A DNA stretch of 64,000 nt. Source: RGIG1934 sp964492545 (GTDB lineage: Bacteria > Bacillota > Clostridia > Lachnospirales > Lachnospiraceae). The position numbers were made by a program, and so were the translations under genes. The DNA is taken from NCBI GenBank assembly GCA_964492545.1, contig CAZBKO010000001.1, positions 22,517 through 86,516 of the forward strand, given 5' to 3'. Shown one piece after another: positions 1-9,449 of the stretch. Every line of letters starts with the position of its first letter. Position 1 is the stretch's first letter. The notes beneath the pieces are model-generated. The model was not told the DNA's origin. It ran no database searches and worked only from the letters and a program-made list of their open reading frames with translations.

Positions 1-237
1 TCCTACAATTTCAAGAACATCCTGATCGTGAAGTAAACGTACACAGTGCTTTCTCATTCCAGCAGCACTTGCTGTTATTTCTTCAATTGTTTCGCCTTTC
101 ATTCTAAGGGATGTGAGGTAAGCACCTATATGCACCTGTGATGCTTCACCACTCATTATTTCATCCATTACTGTTTCTGCCATTTCATAAGTTAAATCCT
201 CGTTGTTTACTAATTTGTATATTGCTTCTTTAATCAT
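1..237 (-). CDS. trpD: Anthranilate phosphoribosyltransferase, N-terminal part (cut by window edge)
   Basis: The first 79 codons of a protein that runs off the left edge. TrpD transfers a phosphoribosyl group from PRPP to anthranilate in tryptophan synthesis. The visible part is the helical N-terminal domain, beginning MIKEAIYKLVNNEDLTYEMA and continuing with MDEIMSGEASQVHIGAYLTSLRMKGET, typical of the TrpD/MoaD-like glycosyltransferase family. It starts 19 bases after the trpG stop, with an AAAGGTAAGG ribosome site in front of the ATG, so it is the third gene of the trpE-trpG-trpD operon. The catalytic PRPP-binding region lies outside the window. Confidence 0.88.
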   Translation of the reverse strand, partial: MIKEAIYKLVNNEDLTYEMAETVMDEIMSGEASQVHIGAYLTSLRMKGETIEEITASAAGMRKHCVRLLHDQDVLEIVG

Positions 238-256
238 AATAATGTACCTTACCTTT

Positions 257-820
257 CTATATTTTCAAAAAATTATCGAGTATTGTTTGTCCTTCAGGTG
301 TCAGTACGGATTCGGGATGGAACTGAAGTCCGTATATTGGATAAGTTGTGTGTTCAACTGCCATTATCTCATTATCGTCTGCTATTGATGTGATTTTGAG
401 ACATTCAGGCATTGTAGCTGCATCTGCTGCCAGCGAGTGGTATCTTGCCACCCTTGTATGTGATGTCATATCTTTGAATAGCTTTGATGCATTATCAAGA
501 GATACAGTGCTCTGTTTGCCATGCATTAATGTCTTCGCATAAGTTATTGTTGCACCAAACACTTCACATATGGCTTGATGACCAAGGCAAACACCAAGTG
601 TTGGTATTTCTTTTCCAAGTGTTTTGATTACCTCTTCGCTTATGCCTGCATCAGATGGTCTTCCCGGTCCGGGTGATACAACGATATGCGAAGGTGATAA
701 ATTTCTTATTTCTTCAATGGTCATTTCATCATTTCTTATGACCTTTATCTCCTCATTTCCTCCTAGAAGCTGGACCAAATTGTATGAAAAGCTATCATAA
801 TTATCTATAAGAAGTATCAT
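257..820 (-). CDS. trpG: Anthranilate synthase glutaminase subunit
   Basis: A 187-residue class I glutamine amidotransferase that supplies ammonia to TrpE. It starts [20 protein letters not shown], has the nucleophile elbow GVCLGHQAI (catalytic Cys) and the LQFHPES motif carrying His and Glu of the triad. Length is normal for the family. Its ATG overlaps the trpE stop by four bases (ATGA), the usual translational coupling of subunits made in equal amounts. A para-aminobenzoate role (PabA) is possible for such subunits in general, but the trpE/trpD neighbours and the Trp T-box favour tryptophan synthesis. Confidence 0.93.
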   Translation of the reverse strand: MILLIDNYDSFSYNLVQLLGGNEEIKVIRNDEMTIEEIRNLSPSHIVVSPGPGRPSDAGISEEVIKTLGKEIPTLGVCLGHQAICEVFGATITYAKTLMHGKQSTVSLDNASKLFKDMTSHTRVARYHSLAADAATMPECLKITSIADDNEIMAVEHTTYPIYGLQFHPESVLTPEGQTILDNFLKI

Positions 821-2256
821 CGTCCGTTCACCTCCCTTGCTCTTATAATTGCATCTATAATTGCACCGGCTTTATTTGCACATTCCTGATATTCATTTGC
901 AGGTACTGAGTCGGCTACAATACCTGCACCTGCCTGAACATATGCGGTATTTCCTTTTTTAACTGCGGTTCGTATTGCTATACATACATCAAGGTTTCCG
1001 GAAAAATCTATATAGCCAATTGCTCCGCCGTACACGCCTCTTGATACAGGTTCGAGCTCATCAATGATTTCGCATGCACGAAACTTTGGTGCACCGGAAA
1101 GTGTGCCGGCTGGTAGAAGAGCACTGATTGCATCATACGAGGATTTGTCGCTTTTAAGAGTTCCACATACAGTGGAAGCAATGTGCATGACCTTAGAAAA
1201 TTTGTGGATTTTCATATAGTCTTTAAGGTATACACTTTTGTATTTGGAAATCTTACCCACATCATTTCTTGCAAGGTCAACTAGCATATTGTGTTCGGCA
1301 AGCTCCTTTTCATCACTCATCAGTGATTTTTCCAGTGCATCATCCTCCTCATCGTTCCTGCCTCTCTTACGTGTTCCGGCAACTGGAAATGTTGTGATTT
1401 GTCCGTCGATTACTTTGACCATTGTCTCCGGAGAAGCTCCTGTTATCTGCAGACTGTCGGAGGAAATGAAATACATATATGGTGATGGGTTGGTGGTTCT
1501 GAGAACCCTGTAAGCATTTAGGAGACTGCCATAGTAATCTGCCTCAAATCTTCTTGATATTACAGCCTGAAAAATGTCACCTTCACGTATATAATCGATG
1601 GTTTTGTTAACCATTTTTGCATATTCATCTTCAGTTGTATTGCAGGTGAAAAGAACATTTTCATCACCGTACAAATCAGGAAGAGGAGTTGTATCATATA
1701 TGAGATTCATAATTTCATCGATGCTTTTCATCGCTGCGTCATATCCCTTTTGCCCATCATCTGGATTCATGTTTGCCATAATAATAATTTTCTGTTTAAG
1801 ATGATCATAGGCGATTACTTTGTCAAACAACATCAAATCGTAATCGTTAAATTCATTAGGCTTTATATGAAGCTTAGGTTCTGCGTAATGAATCATTTCG
1901 TATGAGAAATACCCTACAAGTCCACCTGTAAATGTTGGAAGCCCTTTGATTTTAGGGGAACGATATTTACTTATGAGCTCTTTGAGTGCATCAACAGGTG
2001 CTTTATCCAAGGGGGTTACATTATCTTTGGATTTGATAAATGCTTTATCATCCTTAGCGATAATGTGAAATAAAGGATTGTAGCCAAGAAATGAATATCT
2101 TGACCAGTTGTTGCCGCCCTCAACGCTCTCTAAAAGATAATAGTCATCATAGGATGCAGCTATCTTTCGAAGCAAGGTAATAGGTGTGATTACATCTGCA
2201 TAAATTTCTCTGTAGATTGGTATAAAATTGTAATCCTTGTAATTTTCGATGTTCAT
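817..2256 (-). CDS. trpE: Anthranilate synthase component I
   Basis: A 479-residue chorismate-binding enzyme that makes anthranilate from chorismate and ammonia. The N-terminal domain carries [19 protein letters not shown], the tryptophan feedback-site region (LLES motif). The C-terminal chorismate-binding domain shows [41 protein letters not shown] and [11 protein letters not shown]. The reading frame stays open upstream to 2448, but those residues are the translated T-box leader; the real start is the ATG at 2256, preceded by GGAGGAT. First gene of the trp operon, controlled by the leader just upstream. Confidence 0.95.
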   Translation of the reverse strand: MNIENYKDYNFIPIYREIYADVITPITLLRKIAASYDDYYLLESVEGGNNWSRYSFLGYNPLFHIIAKDDKAFIKSKDNVTPLDKAPVDALKELISKYRSPKIKGLPTFTGGLVGYFSYEMIHYAEPKLHIKPNEFNDYDLMLFDKVIAYDHLKQKIIIMANMNPDDGQKGYDAAMKSIDEIMNLIYDTTPLPDLYGDENVLFTCNTTEDEYAKMVNKTIDYIREGDIFQAVISRRFEADYYGSLLNAYRVLRTTNPSPYMYFISSDSLQITGASPETMVKVIDGQITTFPVAGTRKRGRNDEEDDALEKSLMSDEKELAEHNMLVDLARNDVGKISKYKSVYLKDYMKIHKFSKVMHIASTVCGTLKSDKSSYDAISALLPAGTLSGAPKFRACEIIDELEPVSRGVYGGAIGYIDFSGNLDVCIAIRTAVKKGNTAYVQAGAGIVADSVPANEYQECANKAGAIIDAIIRAREVNGR

Positions 2257-2283
2257 AATAATCCTCCATTCCGTTATTACATT

Positions 2284-2565
2284 AAAAAAAGCTCTTGTCT
2301 CTGTATAAAACAGGGACAAAAGCTTGCTTCTGCGGTACCACCCAAATTGATATGTATAACATATCCACTCAAACATACTATCATATGTCTTCCTCTGGTA
2401 ACGGCGGAAACCCCGTTGACGTCTACTTTCATACGAATATGATTTCAAGTCACCCTCGCAAGTCCATTCACTAAGTCATTCATTACTGCAATCTCACCAC
2501 CTGCAGCTCTCTGGGAATGTCTTTCTTAACTACTTCTCTCGTTCGTCGGTTTAGTTTTTTAAGTT
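2284..2565 (-). promoter_or_regulatory. T-box riboswitch, tryptophan-specific, upstream of trpE
   Basis: Read on the minus strand the leader has the invariant T-box sequence GGGTGGTACCGC (2332-2343), which binds the uncharged tRNA end. It is followed by a terminator hairpin, AGCTTTTGTCCCTG against CAGAGACAAGAGCT with a run of T (2284-2325). In the Stem I specifier region the sequence GAA-TGG-ACTTGCGAG places a TGG (Trp) codon at 2464-2466. Low charged tRNA-Trp should favour antitermination and trpEGD expression. The specifier fits the genes downstream. Confidence 0.93.
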
Positions 2566-2571
2566 GTTGAC

Positions 2572-2600
2572 AGTATACTACTTAAAAAATCAAATGTCAA
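2572..2600 (-). promoter_or_regulatory. Promoter of the trp operon
   Basis: Minus-strand -35 TTGACA (2595-2600), a 17-base spacer and -10 TATACT (2572-2577). It is a near-consensus vegetative promoter placing the start near 2565, just before the T-box Stem I. Confidence 0.85.
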
Positions 2601-2651
2601 TTGACAATTTTTGATATTTTTTATCTGTAAAATGACAAGATTTTTCAAACA

Positions 2652-2702
2652 GCTATTTGCGCAGGAGCATCACAAATAGTATTCTATGGCACAAGAGAAA
2701 TA
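2652..2702 (+). repeat. Truncated copy of dispersed structured element (copy B)
   Basis: Matches the 5' half of the two full copies at 9345-9437 and 37015-37107: CTATTTG (2653-2659), a loop with GGAGCAT (2664-2670), the complementary CAAATAG (2673-2679), then TATGGCACAAGAGAAAT, where the match ends. The second hairpin's 3' arm and the ATGCTCC end are missing. It lies between the hydrolase stop and the trp promoter. Confidence 0.7.
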
Positions 2703-2704
2703 AA

Positions 2705-3448
2705 CTATGCGTTAAAATACTCCTCAATGTATTGTAGAACTTCATCCAGTTCATCGTTATTTACCATATGACCAAGATTTTCGTATACACTGAAAACACA
2801 TCTGTTAGGATCATTAATAGATGTGTTAAATTTTTCACTGGCATTAACAGGAACGGTTGTATCCTTCCCGCCTTTTATAATAAGAAAATGTGTGTCTTTT
2901 AATGCATTTAAATTGTTTAAAGGTGAGTTTGAAATAAGATAATCATCAATTGCTTTTTTTGCGGTGGCATCAGTGACTGCTTTCCAGCTGTTATTTAAAA
3001 AAGTATTGTACATTATGGATTTTCCTGTGAGCTCACTCCAGTCGGGAGTTGCACAAATTGTTGCAATCACAGAAGGGGAGTATTTGCTATGTGAAGCACA
3101 GTAGTATGCGGCACAGCCTCCCAGAGAAAAGCCAATAATTCCATAATTATATACATCTGCCTCCGGGCTTCTGCCATATTCTTCAAGTATTCTTTCGAAG
3201 TTTTCAGCTGTTTTTACAGTAATTGCGGGAACTGTCAGTTCTTCTGAAACAGTATCGCCATGGCCATATGCATCAGGGCATATTACAAAATAGCCCTTCG
3301 AAGCAAGTGTGTGTGCCAGGCATGCAAATGAATCTTTATTTCCACCTATACCATGTTCAATGATAATCAACGGCTTTTTTGTATGTGTGGAACTGTAATA
3401 TTCTTTAAATGATATGCCATTTACTAGTCGCGTATTTATATTTATCAA
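2705..3448 (-). CDS. Alpha/beta hydrolase (prolyl oligopeptidase / dienelactone hydrolase-like)
   Basis: A 247-residue cytoplasmic serine hydrolase. It shows IIEHGIGGNKDSF (oxyanion region), the nucleophile elbow GFSLGG, a candidate acid in KGGKDTTVPV and the catalytic His in LGHMV, in the expected order. The substrate cannot be told; many relatives are esterases or acyl-aminopeptidase-like enzymes. The start is a TTG at 3448, chosen because GGAG lies nine bases before it and no ATG with a ribosome site is available. It is divergent from the EamA transporter and is a single-gene unit. Confidence 0.85.
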   Translation of the reverse strand: MININTRLVNGISFKEYYSSTHTKKPLIIIEHGIGGNKDSFACLAHTLASKGYFVICPDAYGHGDTVSEELTVPAITVKTAENFERILEEYGRSPEADVYNYGIIGFSLGGCAAYYCASHSKYSPSVIATICATPDWSELTGKSIMYNTFLNNSWKAVTDATAKKAIDDYLISNSPLNNLNALKDTHFLIIKGGKDTTVPVNASEKFNTSINDPNRCVFSVYENLGHMVNNDELDEVLQYIEEYFNA

Positions 3449-3570
3449 GGGTAAATCTCCAATCCTTTAGCTGTATATTTTAGTATTCCATTTATACTAT
3501 TAAAAATGTATTTTTTCTATGGAATGTGTTATTATATCATTAAATGATTTGAAAGGTAAGTACTTAAGAT

Positions 3571-4440
3571 ATGTATAGATTAAGAATTGTAACAGCCATG
3601 CTGATTTTTGGAAGTATAGGTTTGTTTGTGAGAAATATACCACTTTCATCCAGTGAGACTGCATTTGTACGCGGTGCACTTGGAACTCTTTTTTTGGTGG
3701 CGGCAATATTTGTTATGAAGAAAACTATATCAAAGGAGGTACTTAAGAAAAATGCTGTATGGCTTATTCTATCAGGAGCAGCGATAGGTGTTAACTGGGT
3801 GCTGCTGTTCGAAGCCTATAATTATACAAGCATTGCAACCTCAACACTTACATATTATATGGCGCCGGTAATTGTTATGATTGTATCCCCTGTTTTTTTG
3901 AAGGAGCATTTAAGCATATCAAAGATTGTCCGTGTATTTATAGCGTTTTGCGGGATGATACTGGTATCAGGAATTCTAGAAACCGGAATAAATGATATCA
4001 GCGAAATCAAAGGTATTCTATTTGCACTTGGAGCGGCATGCTTGTATGCGGGAGTCATAATTATGAATAAATTTATTCATGATATGGATGATATTATCTT
4101 GACGATGATACAGCTTGGAGTGGCTACGGTGGTTTTGGTACCATATATTTTGGCTACATGGAATCCGGCGGATGTGCATATAGAAGGCAGTGAAATAATT
4201 ATGCTGATAATTGTTGGTATAGTGCACACGGGAATAGCTTATGTGCTGTATTTTTCCACAATACAGAAGATGAAGGCGCAGGAGGTTGCTGTTTTAAGCT
4301 ATATTGACCCTGCTTCGGCAATTGTGCTGTCAGCTATTTTTTTGCATGAGAATGTAGGTGTTATAGAGATAATTGGTGCGGTAATGATACTTGGAGTGAC
4401 ATTTAGGCTGCCAGGGCAAACGCCTGACGGAAGTGAGTAG
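3571..4440 (+). CDS. EamA/DMT-family transporter
   Basis: A 289-residue membrane protein with about ten hydrophobic segments in two EamA repeats. The first repeat has FGSIGLFVRNIPLSSSETAFVRG and the second LYAGVIIMNKFIH and HTGIAYVLYFSTIQ, both typical of drug/metabolite transporters that move small metabolites or amino acids across the membrane. The substrate cannot be inferred. The ATG at 3571 has a GAAAGG site upstream. It is divergent from the hydrolase and about 60 bases ahead of the nuclease/ATPase pair, with no terminator visible between them. Confidence 0.88.
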   Translation: MYRLRIVTAMLIFGSIGLFVRNIPLSSSETAFVRGALGTLFLVAAIFVMKKTISKEVLKKNAVWLILSGAAIGVNWVLLFEAYNYTSIATSTLTYYMAPVIVMIVSPVFLKEHLSISKIVRVFIAFCGMILVSGILETGINDISEIKGILFALGAACLYAGVIIMNKFIHDMDDIILTMIQLGVATVVLVPYILATWNPADVHIEGSEIIMLIIVGIVHTGIAYVLYFSTIQKMKAQEVAVLSYIDPASAIVLSAIFLHENVGVIEIIGAVMILGVTFRLPGQTPDGSE

Positions 4441-4455
4441 AATAGTAAATAAGTA

Positions 4456-4489
4456 GAGCAAGGGCAATGCACCATTGTAGGATGCTCTA
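4456..4489 (+). other. Hairpin just upstream of the SbcD-like gene ribosome site
   Basis: AGAGCA (4456 on) pairs with TGCTCT near 4484-4489, with an inner CAATG/CATTG stem. It is followed directly by AGAATGGAGAACGATATG, so the hairpin ends at the ribosome site. The 3' end, ATGCTCTAGAATGGAG, resembles the 3' end of the dispersed element described elsewhere in this window. Confidence 0.45.
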
Positions 4490-4503
4490 GAATGGAGAAC
4501 GAT

Positions 4504-5616
4504 ATGAAAATAATACATTGTGCAGATTTGCATCTTGGAGCCGGTGGTAGTTCTCTTGGTCATCTTGGTGTTACAAGAATGGCAGAGATTAAGAATACAT
4601 TTATGAATATAGTGCGATTATGTGAGAGCGAAGAAGTGAAGTATTTGCTTATTGCGGGAGATATGTTTGATACCGCCGGACCAAATGCTTCCCTTGTAAA
4701 GGATGTGGCAGCGGCATTTGCTTCTATCCCTGACACAAAGGTATGCATTTCACCTGGTAACCATGACTATGCGGCGTCAGGGTCATGTTATCTTGATGAG
4801 CATTTGTGGAGTGAAAATGTACATATATTCAGAGGTGGATGGGAATATGTTGAGTTTCCTGAGGATAAGGTAAGAGTATTTGGCGCGGCATTTACATCTA
4901 TGTATCAGATAATGCCACTTATGGATACGGAACTTAAATACCCGGAGGATGATTTTCTTAATATTGGAGTTCTTCATGGGGAACTTGTGCGAGGTGCGGG
5001 AGAGAGCAATTATAACCCAATTACTGTCAGACAGATAAAGGAATGTGGGCTGAATTATCTGGCACTTGGTCATATTCATTTGAGAAGCGAGATAGACAAG
5101 CAGGGTAAAACATGGTATTCATACAGCGGATGTCATGAGGGAAGAGGATTTGATGAGCTTGGCTCAAAGGGAATTTACATAGGAGACATCACGACCAGAG
5201 AATGTAATTTAGAGTATAGACATATGGCAAGAAGAATGCATTTTGAGGTGAATGCAGACGTTAGCCAGGCAAATGATACAAGAGAAGTTGTGTATTATAT
5301 AGAAAAAGAGCTTAAAAAATGTGATGATAATTTCAGAGAGCATTTATACAAAATAAGTATCACAGGAAAAATTGATGATTCCATAAGGATTTCGCCGGAA
5401 GAAATAGCGGCGGCCATGGAAGTATTTTTTGCGAAAATCAAAGACCGCACAGAATTAAATGTTGATTATGATGCCATAGCCAGGGAGGAAAATCTCAAGG
5501 GAATGTTTGTGAAAAAAATGTTGTTGATGATTCGCGATTATGAGGCAGCAGGAAAAGCAAAGGAAGCAAAGTTGTATGGCGAGGCCCTTGATATGGGCTA
5601 TAAAGCGTTTAGATAA
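4504..5616 (+). CDS. SbcD/YhaO-like metallophosphoesterase (DNA repair exonuclease family)
   Basis: A 370-residue calcineurin-type metallophosphoesterase. The metal motifs are all present and in order: CADLHLG near the start, AGDMFD, GNHD and GHIH. It resembles SbcD/Mre11 nucleases, and B. subtilis YhaO in being paired with a YhaN-like ATPase 17 bases downstream. Probably the nuclease subunit of an Mre11/Rad50-like complex acting on DNA ends (inference from the pair). An in-frame ATG at 4492 forms part of the GGAG ribosome site, so the ATG at 4504 (MKIIHCADLH) is taken as the start. Confidence 0.9.
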   Translation: MKIIHCADLHLGAGGSSLGHLGVTRMAEIKNTFMNIVRLCESEEVKYLLIAGDMFDTAGPNASLVKDVAAAFASIPDTKVCISPGNHDYAASGSCYLDEHLWSENVHIFRGGWEYVEFPEDKVRVFGAAFTSMYQIMPLMDTELKYPEDDFLNIGVLHGELVRGAGESNYNPITVRQIKECGLNYLALGHIHLRSEIDKQGKTWYSYSGCHEGRGFDELGSKGIYIGDITTRECNLEYRHMARRMHFEVNADVSQANDTREVVYYIEKELKKCDDNFREHLYKISITGKIDDSIRISPEEIAAAMEVFFAKIKDRTELNVDYDAIAREENLKGMFVKKMLLMIRDYEAAGKAKEAKLYGEALDMGYKAFR

Positions 5617-5633
5617 CAGATTGGAGAATAAAT

Positions 5634-7901
5634 ATGAAGATAACAAAATTGCATATAACTTCGTTTGGCAAGCTGGAAGACTTTACGCTGGAATTTACAG
5701 ATGGTTTTAATCTTGTCTATGGTGAAAACGAATATGGAAAGTCAACAATCATGGCATTTATTGATATGATGTTTTATGGAAAGCCGGCAGGAAGTAAGGG
5801 CGGCAAAGATATTAGTAAAAATATGCGGCTTAAATATATGCCATGGAACGGAAGCAAAATGGATGGCAGCATAGAATTTGAGTATGGCGGCGACAGCTAT
5901 CGAATGGAGAAGACATGGGGGAAATCGGAGAAAAGCGACAAGCTTTCCATTTACAAAAATGGTACAGAAGAGGTAAACCTTCCGGTAGGTGAGGATCCGG
6001 GAAATGTTTTTTTTGAGATGGATGCGGAGGCATTTGAACGAAGTATATATATTGGCAGCGAATACACATTTACAGCAACTTCAACAAATGATTCAATAGC
6101 TGAGAAGATTAGTAATATGTCTGCCAGTGGTGATGAAACTGTGTCAACTGACAAGGTAATGAAAAAGCTTACATCAGCCAGGGAGGCTCTTATTTCCAAG
6201 AGCGGCAGAACAGGTGAAATTCCTGAATTGAAAGCAAAAATTGATGAGCTGAATGATGAGTATTTGCGAATAAGCTCCATTGAAAAGGAACAATCCGGTG
6301 CAAGAGAGGAATACAACAGCATTGTTGAGCGAATAGCTGAGCTCAAGAAGGAGCAGGAAAACAGGAATAAGCGAATTAGATTTTTGTATTTAGAGGAGCT
6401 TATCAACCTTGAAAACACTTATGATGAGCTAAAGCAATCAGTGTATAAATATATGCCTGCGCAGGAGTCACAGAGATTCATTAGTGAGAATGAAATATTG
6501 GCAGATAAAGCCTCAAGGCCCCAAAAAAAACTGCCTGAGAATATGGGAATTACTGAGGATGTACTGGCTCAGGGAAGGAAGCTGGAGGATGCAGTTAAGG
6601 AAGCTGATTACAACAAAAAGACTGCAAAAGACAGACTAGACAGAGCTAAATCAGAGATTAGTGCCAATGAAGCAGAACATATTAATGAAAATACATCAGA
6701 GAGCCCTATGTTTATTATTCTGGCAATTATAGTGGGTGTGTTGTCCGTTGCTGCAGGAATATTTATAACACCAGTACTCCTTGCAGGACTTGCGGTTGCA
6801 GCTTTGTTGGTATATTTGTATATGAATGTTAGAAAAGCATCAGCTAACGACGAACATCAGAGAAGCCTGCATATGAAGGAAGTGCAGGCGATGCTTGAAA
6901 ATGCACAGAAAGAGTATGATGAGGCATGTAAAAATGCTGCAGCTTCCAAACAGAGACTTGATGATTTGCTTGGAAAATATAATTCATCCGGTGTAGAAAT
7001 GCTGCAAAAATCATATATTGAATATGAGAAAAATATTGCTGTCATTAGAACTTCAAATGAAGATATTGCATTAGCTGGTAAGCAATTCATGGAAAATATG
7101 AAGATATTTGGTGAGGTGACTTATATTGAAGATGCCATATCCAAGTTGTCAGACTATAAGAATAAATTGTCCAAGGTTAGAACTAAAAAGGATGAGCTTG
7201 ATACTAAGAAAAAGGTCTATGGGTACAGCAATAAATCTGTATCACAGCTTGTGGAGGAACAGATTGAGTGTAGTGAAAGTGGCTTGACTGAGGAAAATAT
7301 TGATTTGCTTAAGTCCCAAAATGTGTTGGCAGAGTCGGAGCTTTCAAGGCTTCACACTGCTCAGAGACAGGCAGCCGAGAAGATTAAATCAATTGATAGT
7401 AATCCGGAAACAATTCTCAGGGAGATTTCGACTGATAAAGAACAGCTTGTGGAATTGGAACACAATTATAAGGTTGCAGATATTGCCTGCAATGTTATGG
7501 AAGACACAATTAATGAAATAAGGCAGAGCTTCGGACCGGAGCTTAACAGGAAGACTTCTGATATACTCAGCGACATAACAGGTGGTGTATATGATGAGAC
7601 AATGGTTCATAAGGATTACAAGGTTCAGGTAATGAGCTCTGATAAATCGCACTATAGAGATTATGCATATTTAAGCAACGGAACAATAGACCAGGTGTAT
7701 TTGGCATTGAGACTCGCGATTATTAAGCTTGCTTATGAAGATAAAGAAAATATGCCATTATTTATGGATGATATTCTTGCCCAATATGATGATGAAAGAA
7801 CAGAGAAGACTATGAATTATTTGAAAAAATACAGTGAAAATGGGCAGGTTGTTATGTTTACATGCCATGGACATATCAGAGATGCAGCAGAGGAATTATA
7901 G
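5634..7901 (+). CDS. YhaN/SbcC-like AAA ATPase with central membrane hairpin
   Basis: A 755-residue SMC/Rad50-type ATPase. Walker A is GENEYGKST (residues 30-38). The C-terminus has the signature-like YLSNGTIDQVYLALRL, Walker B LFMDDILAQYD and a His-switch region MFTCH. Long coiled coils fill the middle. Unlike Rad50, residues about 357-400 form two hydrophobic helices (FIILAIIVGVLSVAAGIF and LLAGLAVAALLVYLYM), so the tips of the coiled coil may sit in the membrane, as suggested for YhaN. It partners the metallophosphoesterase upstream. Its stop at 7901 is two bases before the decarboxylase start, suggesting one operon. Confidence 0.87.
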   Translation: MKITKLHITSFGKLEDFTLEFTDGFNLVYGENEYGKSTIMAFIDMMFYGKPAGSKGGKDISKNMRLKYMPWNGSKMDGSIEFEYGGDSYRMEKTWGKSEKSDKLSIYKNGTEEVNLPVGEDPGNVFFEMDAEAFERSIYIGSEYTFTATSTNDSIAEKISNMSASGDETVSTDKVMKKLTSAREALISKSGRTGEIPELKAKIDELNDEYLRISSIEKEQSGAREEYNSIVERIAELKKEQENRNKRIRFLYLEELINLENTYDELKQSVYKYMPAQESQRFISENEILADKASRPQKKLPENMGITEDVLAQGRKLEDAVKEADYNKKTAKDRLDRAKSEISANEAEHINENTSESPMFIILAIIVGVLSVAAGIFITPVLLAGLAVAALLVYLYMNVRKASANDEHQRSLHMKEVQAMLENAQKEYDEACKNAAASKQRLDDLLGKYNSSGVEMLQKSYIEYEKNIAVIRTSNEDIALAGKQFMENMKIFGEVTYIEDAISKLSDYKNKLSKVRTKKDELDTKKKVYGYSNKSVSQLVEEQIECSESGLTEENIDLLKSQNVLAESELSRLHTAQRQAAEKIKSIDSNPETILREISTDKEQLVELEHNYKVADIACNVMEDTINEIRQSFGPELNRKTSDILSDITGGVYDETMVHKDYKVQVMSSDKSHYRDYAYLSNGTIDQVYLALRLAIIKLAYEDKENMPLFMDDILAQYDDERTEKTMNYLKKYSENGQVVMFTCHGHIRDAAEEL

Positions 7902-7903
7902 AA

Positions 7904-9325
7904 ATGGGTAGATTGAGAAGTAAATTAAAATCCTATGCAAATAGTGATTATTACAGATTTCATATGCCGGGACATAAGGGTAACAGCGATTTAGAGCATT
8001 ACCAAATGGATATTACGGAAATTGATGGATTTGATAATCTGCATCACCCTGAGGATATTCTCAAGGAAGAAATGGAGAAGGCCGCCGAATTTTATGGAAC
8101 TGATTATACATTTTATTTGGTAAATGGAAGTACAAGCGGTATACTTACAGCGATTTCTGCGGCAACAAATGATGGCGATACAATATTGGTGGGAAGAAAT
8201 TGTCACAAGTCAGTTTTTAACGCGATTTACCTCAAAAAGTTAAAAATATCATACACTTATCCACAATTTGTTGATAAACTATGGATAAATGGTGGAATTC
8301 TTTTGAAAAATATCGAAAACACACTAAATAGTCAGACAAATATAAAAGCAATATTTATAACATCACCAACCTACGAGGGCTGCGTTTCGGATATAAAATC
8401 CATTGCAGACATTGCTCATCAGCATGGAATTCCGCTGATAGTCGATGAGGCTCATGGTGCCCATTTTAGCAGGCATAAGCGATTTCCAAAGTCAGCAATT
8501 GACTGTGGTGCAGACATGGTAATCCAAAGTCTTCACAAGACGCTTGATTCAATGACTCAAACGGCACTTCTTCATGTGTGCAAAAATAGTTTGATAAATG
8601 TGGATAAAGTTAAAAGGTATCTGTCAATTTATCAGACCTCCAGCCCATCTTATGTTCTGATGGCATCAATAAATGATTGCATTCAGAACATGATAGACAA
8701 CGGAGGTACTCAATATGTTCCCTATATTTCAATGCTTGAGAGCTTTTACAAAAAATCAGAGAAGCTTAGGCATTTAAAGGTTGTAAATGATGATATTATC
8801 GGAAATTATGGGATTTTTGATAGAGATATCAGCAAAATAGTGATTTCCACAAAGAATGCAGGAAAGACAGGGAAGTGGCTTTATGACGAACTTAGAACAA
8901 AGTACCACCTTCAGCCGGAAATGGCATCTGGAAATTATGTAATTTGCATGACATCATTTATGGATACAGAGGAGGGGCTTGAGAGGTTGTGGATAGCACT
9001 GGAAGAGCTTGACAGAAATCTAGAATTATCTGATAATGTTATTTGCGATAATTCTAGAACAACATTGGCATTTCCACCCGCAATTGTGGTAAGAACCATA
9101 TCTGAAGCAATAGATGCAGAAAGTACTCGGGTAGTTAAGCTTACGGATGCCGCAGGCAAAGTATCTGCGGAGTATGCGTACATTTATCCACCGGGTATTC
9201 CGATAATTGCACCGGGTGAAGTGATTACAAATGAAGTGATAAAAGTTGTGAATGACTTCGCTGAGTCAGGACTTGAAATTCAGGGTATATATGACGAACA
9301 GGCGATGAAAATAAAGGTATTATAA
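7904..9325 (+). CDS. Orn/Lys/Arg decarboxylase family protein (YaaO/SpeA-like)
   Basis: A 473-residue PLP-dependent fold-type I decarboxylase. It shows FHMPGHKGN at the N-terminus, the aspartate-containing VDEAHGAHF and the PLP-binding lysine in QSLHKTLDSMTQ. The C-terminal PPGIPIIAPGE is also typical. The family makes polyamine precursors (agmatine, cadaverine or putrescine); which amino acid is used cannot be decided from sequence. The start is the ATG at 7904 behind GAGG. In B. subtilis the homologous yaaO heads the yaaO-tmk-yaaQ-yaaR-holB cluster, and the same order is partly kept here. Confidence 0.88.
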   Translation: MGRLRSKLKSYANSDYYRFHMPGHKGNSDLEHYQMDITEIDGFDNLHHPEDILKEEMEKAAEFYGTDYTFYLVNGSTSGILTAISAATNDGDTILVGRNCHKSVFNAIYLKKLKISYTYPQFVDKLWINGGILLKNIENTLNSQTNIKAIFITSPTYEGCVSDIKSIADIAHQHGIPLIVDEAHGAHFSRHKRFPKSAIDCGADMVIQSLHKTLDSMTQTALLHVCKNSLINVDKVKRYLSIYQTSSPSYVLMASINDCIQNMIDNGGTQYVPYISMLESFYKKSEKLRHLKVVNDDIIGNYGIFDRDISKIVISTKNAGKTGKWLYDELRTKYHLQPEMASGNYVICMTSFMDTEEGLERLWIALEELDRNLELSDNVICDNSRTTLAFPPAIVVRTISEAIDAESTRVVKLTDAAGKVSAEYAYIYPPGIPIIAPGEVITNEVIKVVNDFAESGLEIQGIYDEQAMKIKVL

Positions 9326-9344
9326 AGAGAAATTTGAGAAGATT

Positions 9345-9437
9345 ACATTTGTGCAGGAGCATCACAAATAGTATTTATGGCAGAAGAGAAATCGCCTGTG
9401 CGAATTTCTCTTCGCCTCCGTCGCAGGAATGCTCCGG
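9345..9437 (+). repeat. Dispersed structured element, full copy A (possible pseudoknot)
   Basis: Hairpin 1 is ATTTGTG (9347-9353) with CACAAAT (9363-9369); its loop contains GGAGCAT (9356-9362). Hairpin 2 is GGC plus GAAGAGAAAT (9379-9392) with ATTTCTCTTC plus GCC (9404-9416), topped by CGC-CTGT-GCG. The 3' end ATGCTCC (9429-9435) is complementary to the loop of hairpin 1. A GAGG ribosome site and GTG start follow at once. A second full copy at 37015-37107 keeps the fold, with one compensatory base-pair change. Confidence 0.75.
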
Positions 9438-9449
9438 AAAGAGGTTAAT

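Noticed and set aside
2257..2448. Upstream extension of the trpE reading frame (64 extra residues)
   Set aside because: It translates the T-box leader and terminator; the ribosome site GGAGG is just before ATG 2256.
9429..9449. ATG 9429 as start of the guanylate kinase-like gene
   Set aside because: It lies in the 3' arm of the structured element, before the GAGG ribosome site; GTG 9450 fits the family N-terminus. The same holds for 37109 against 37121.
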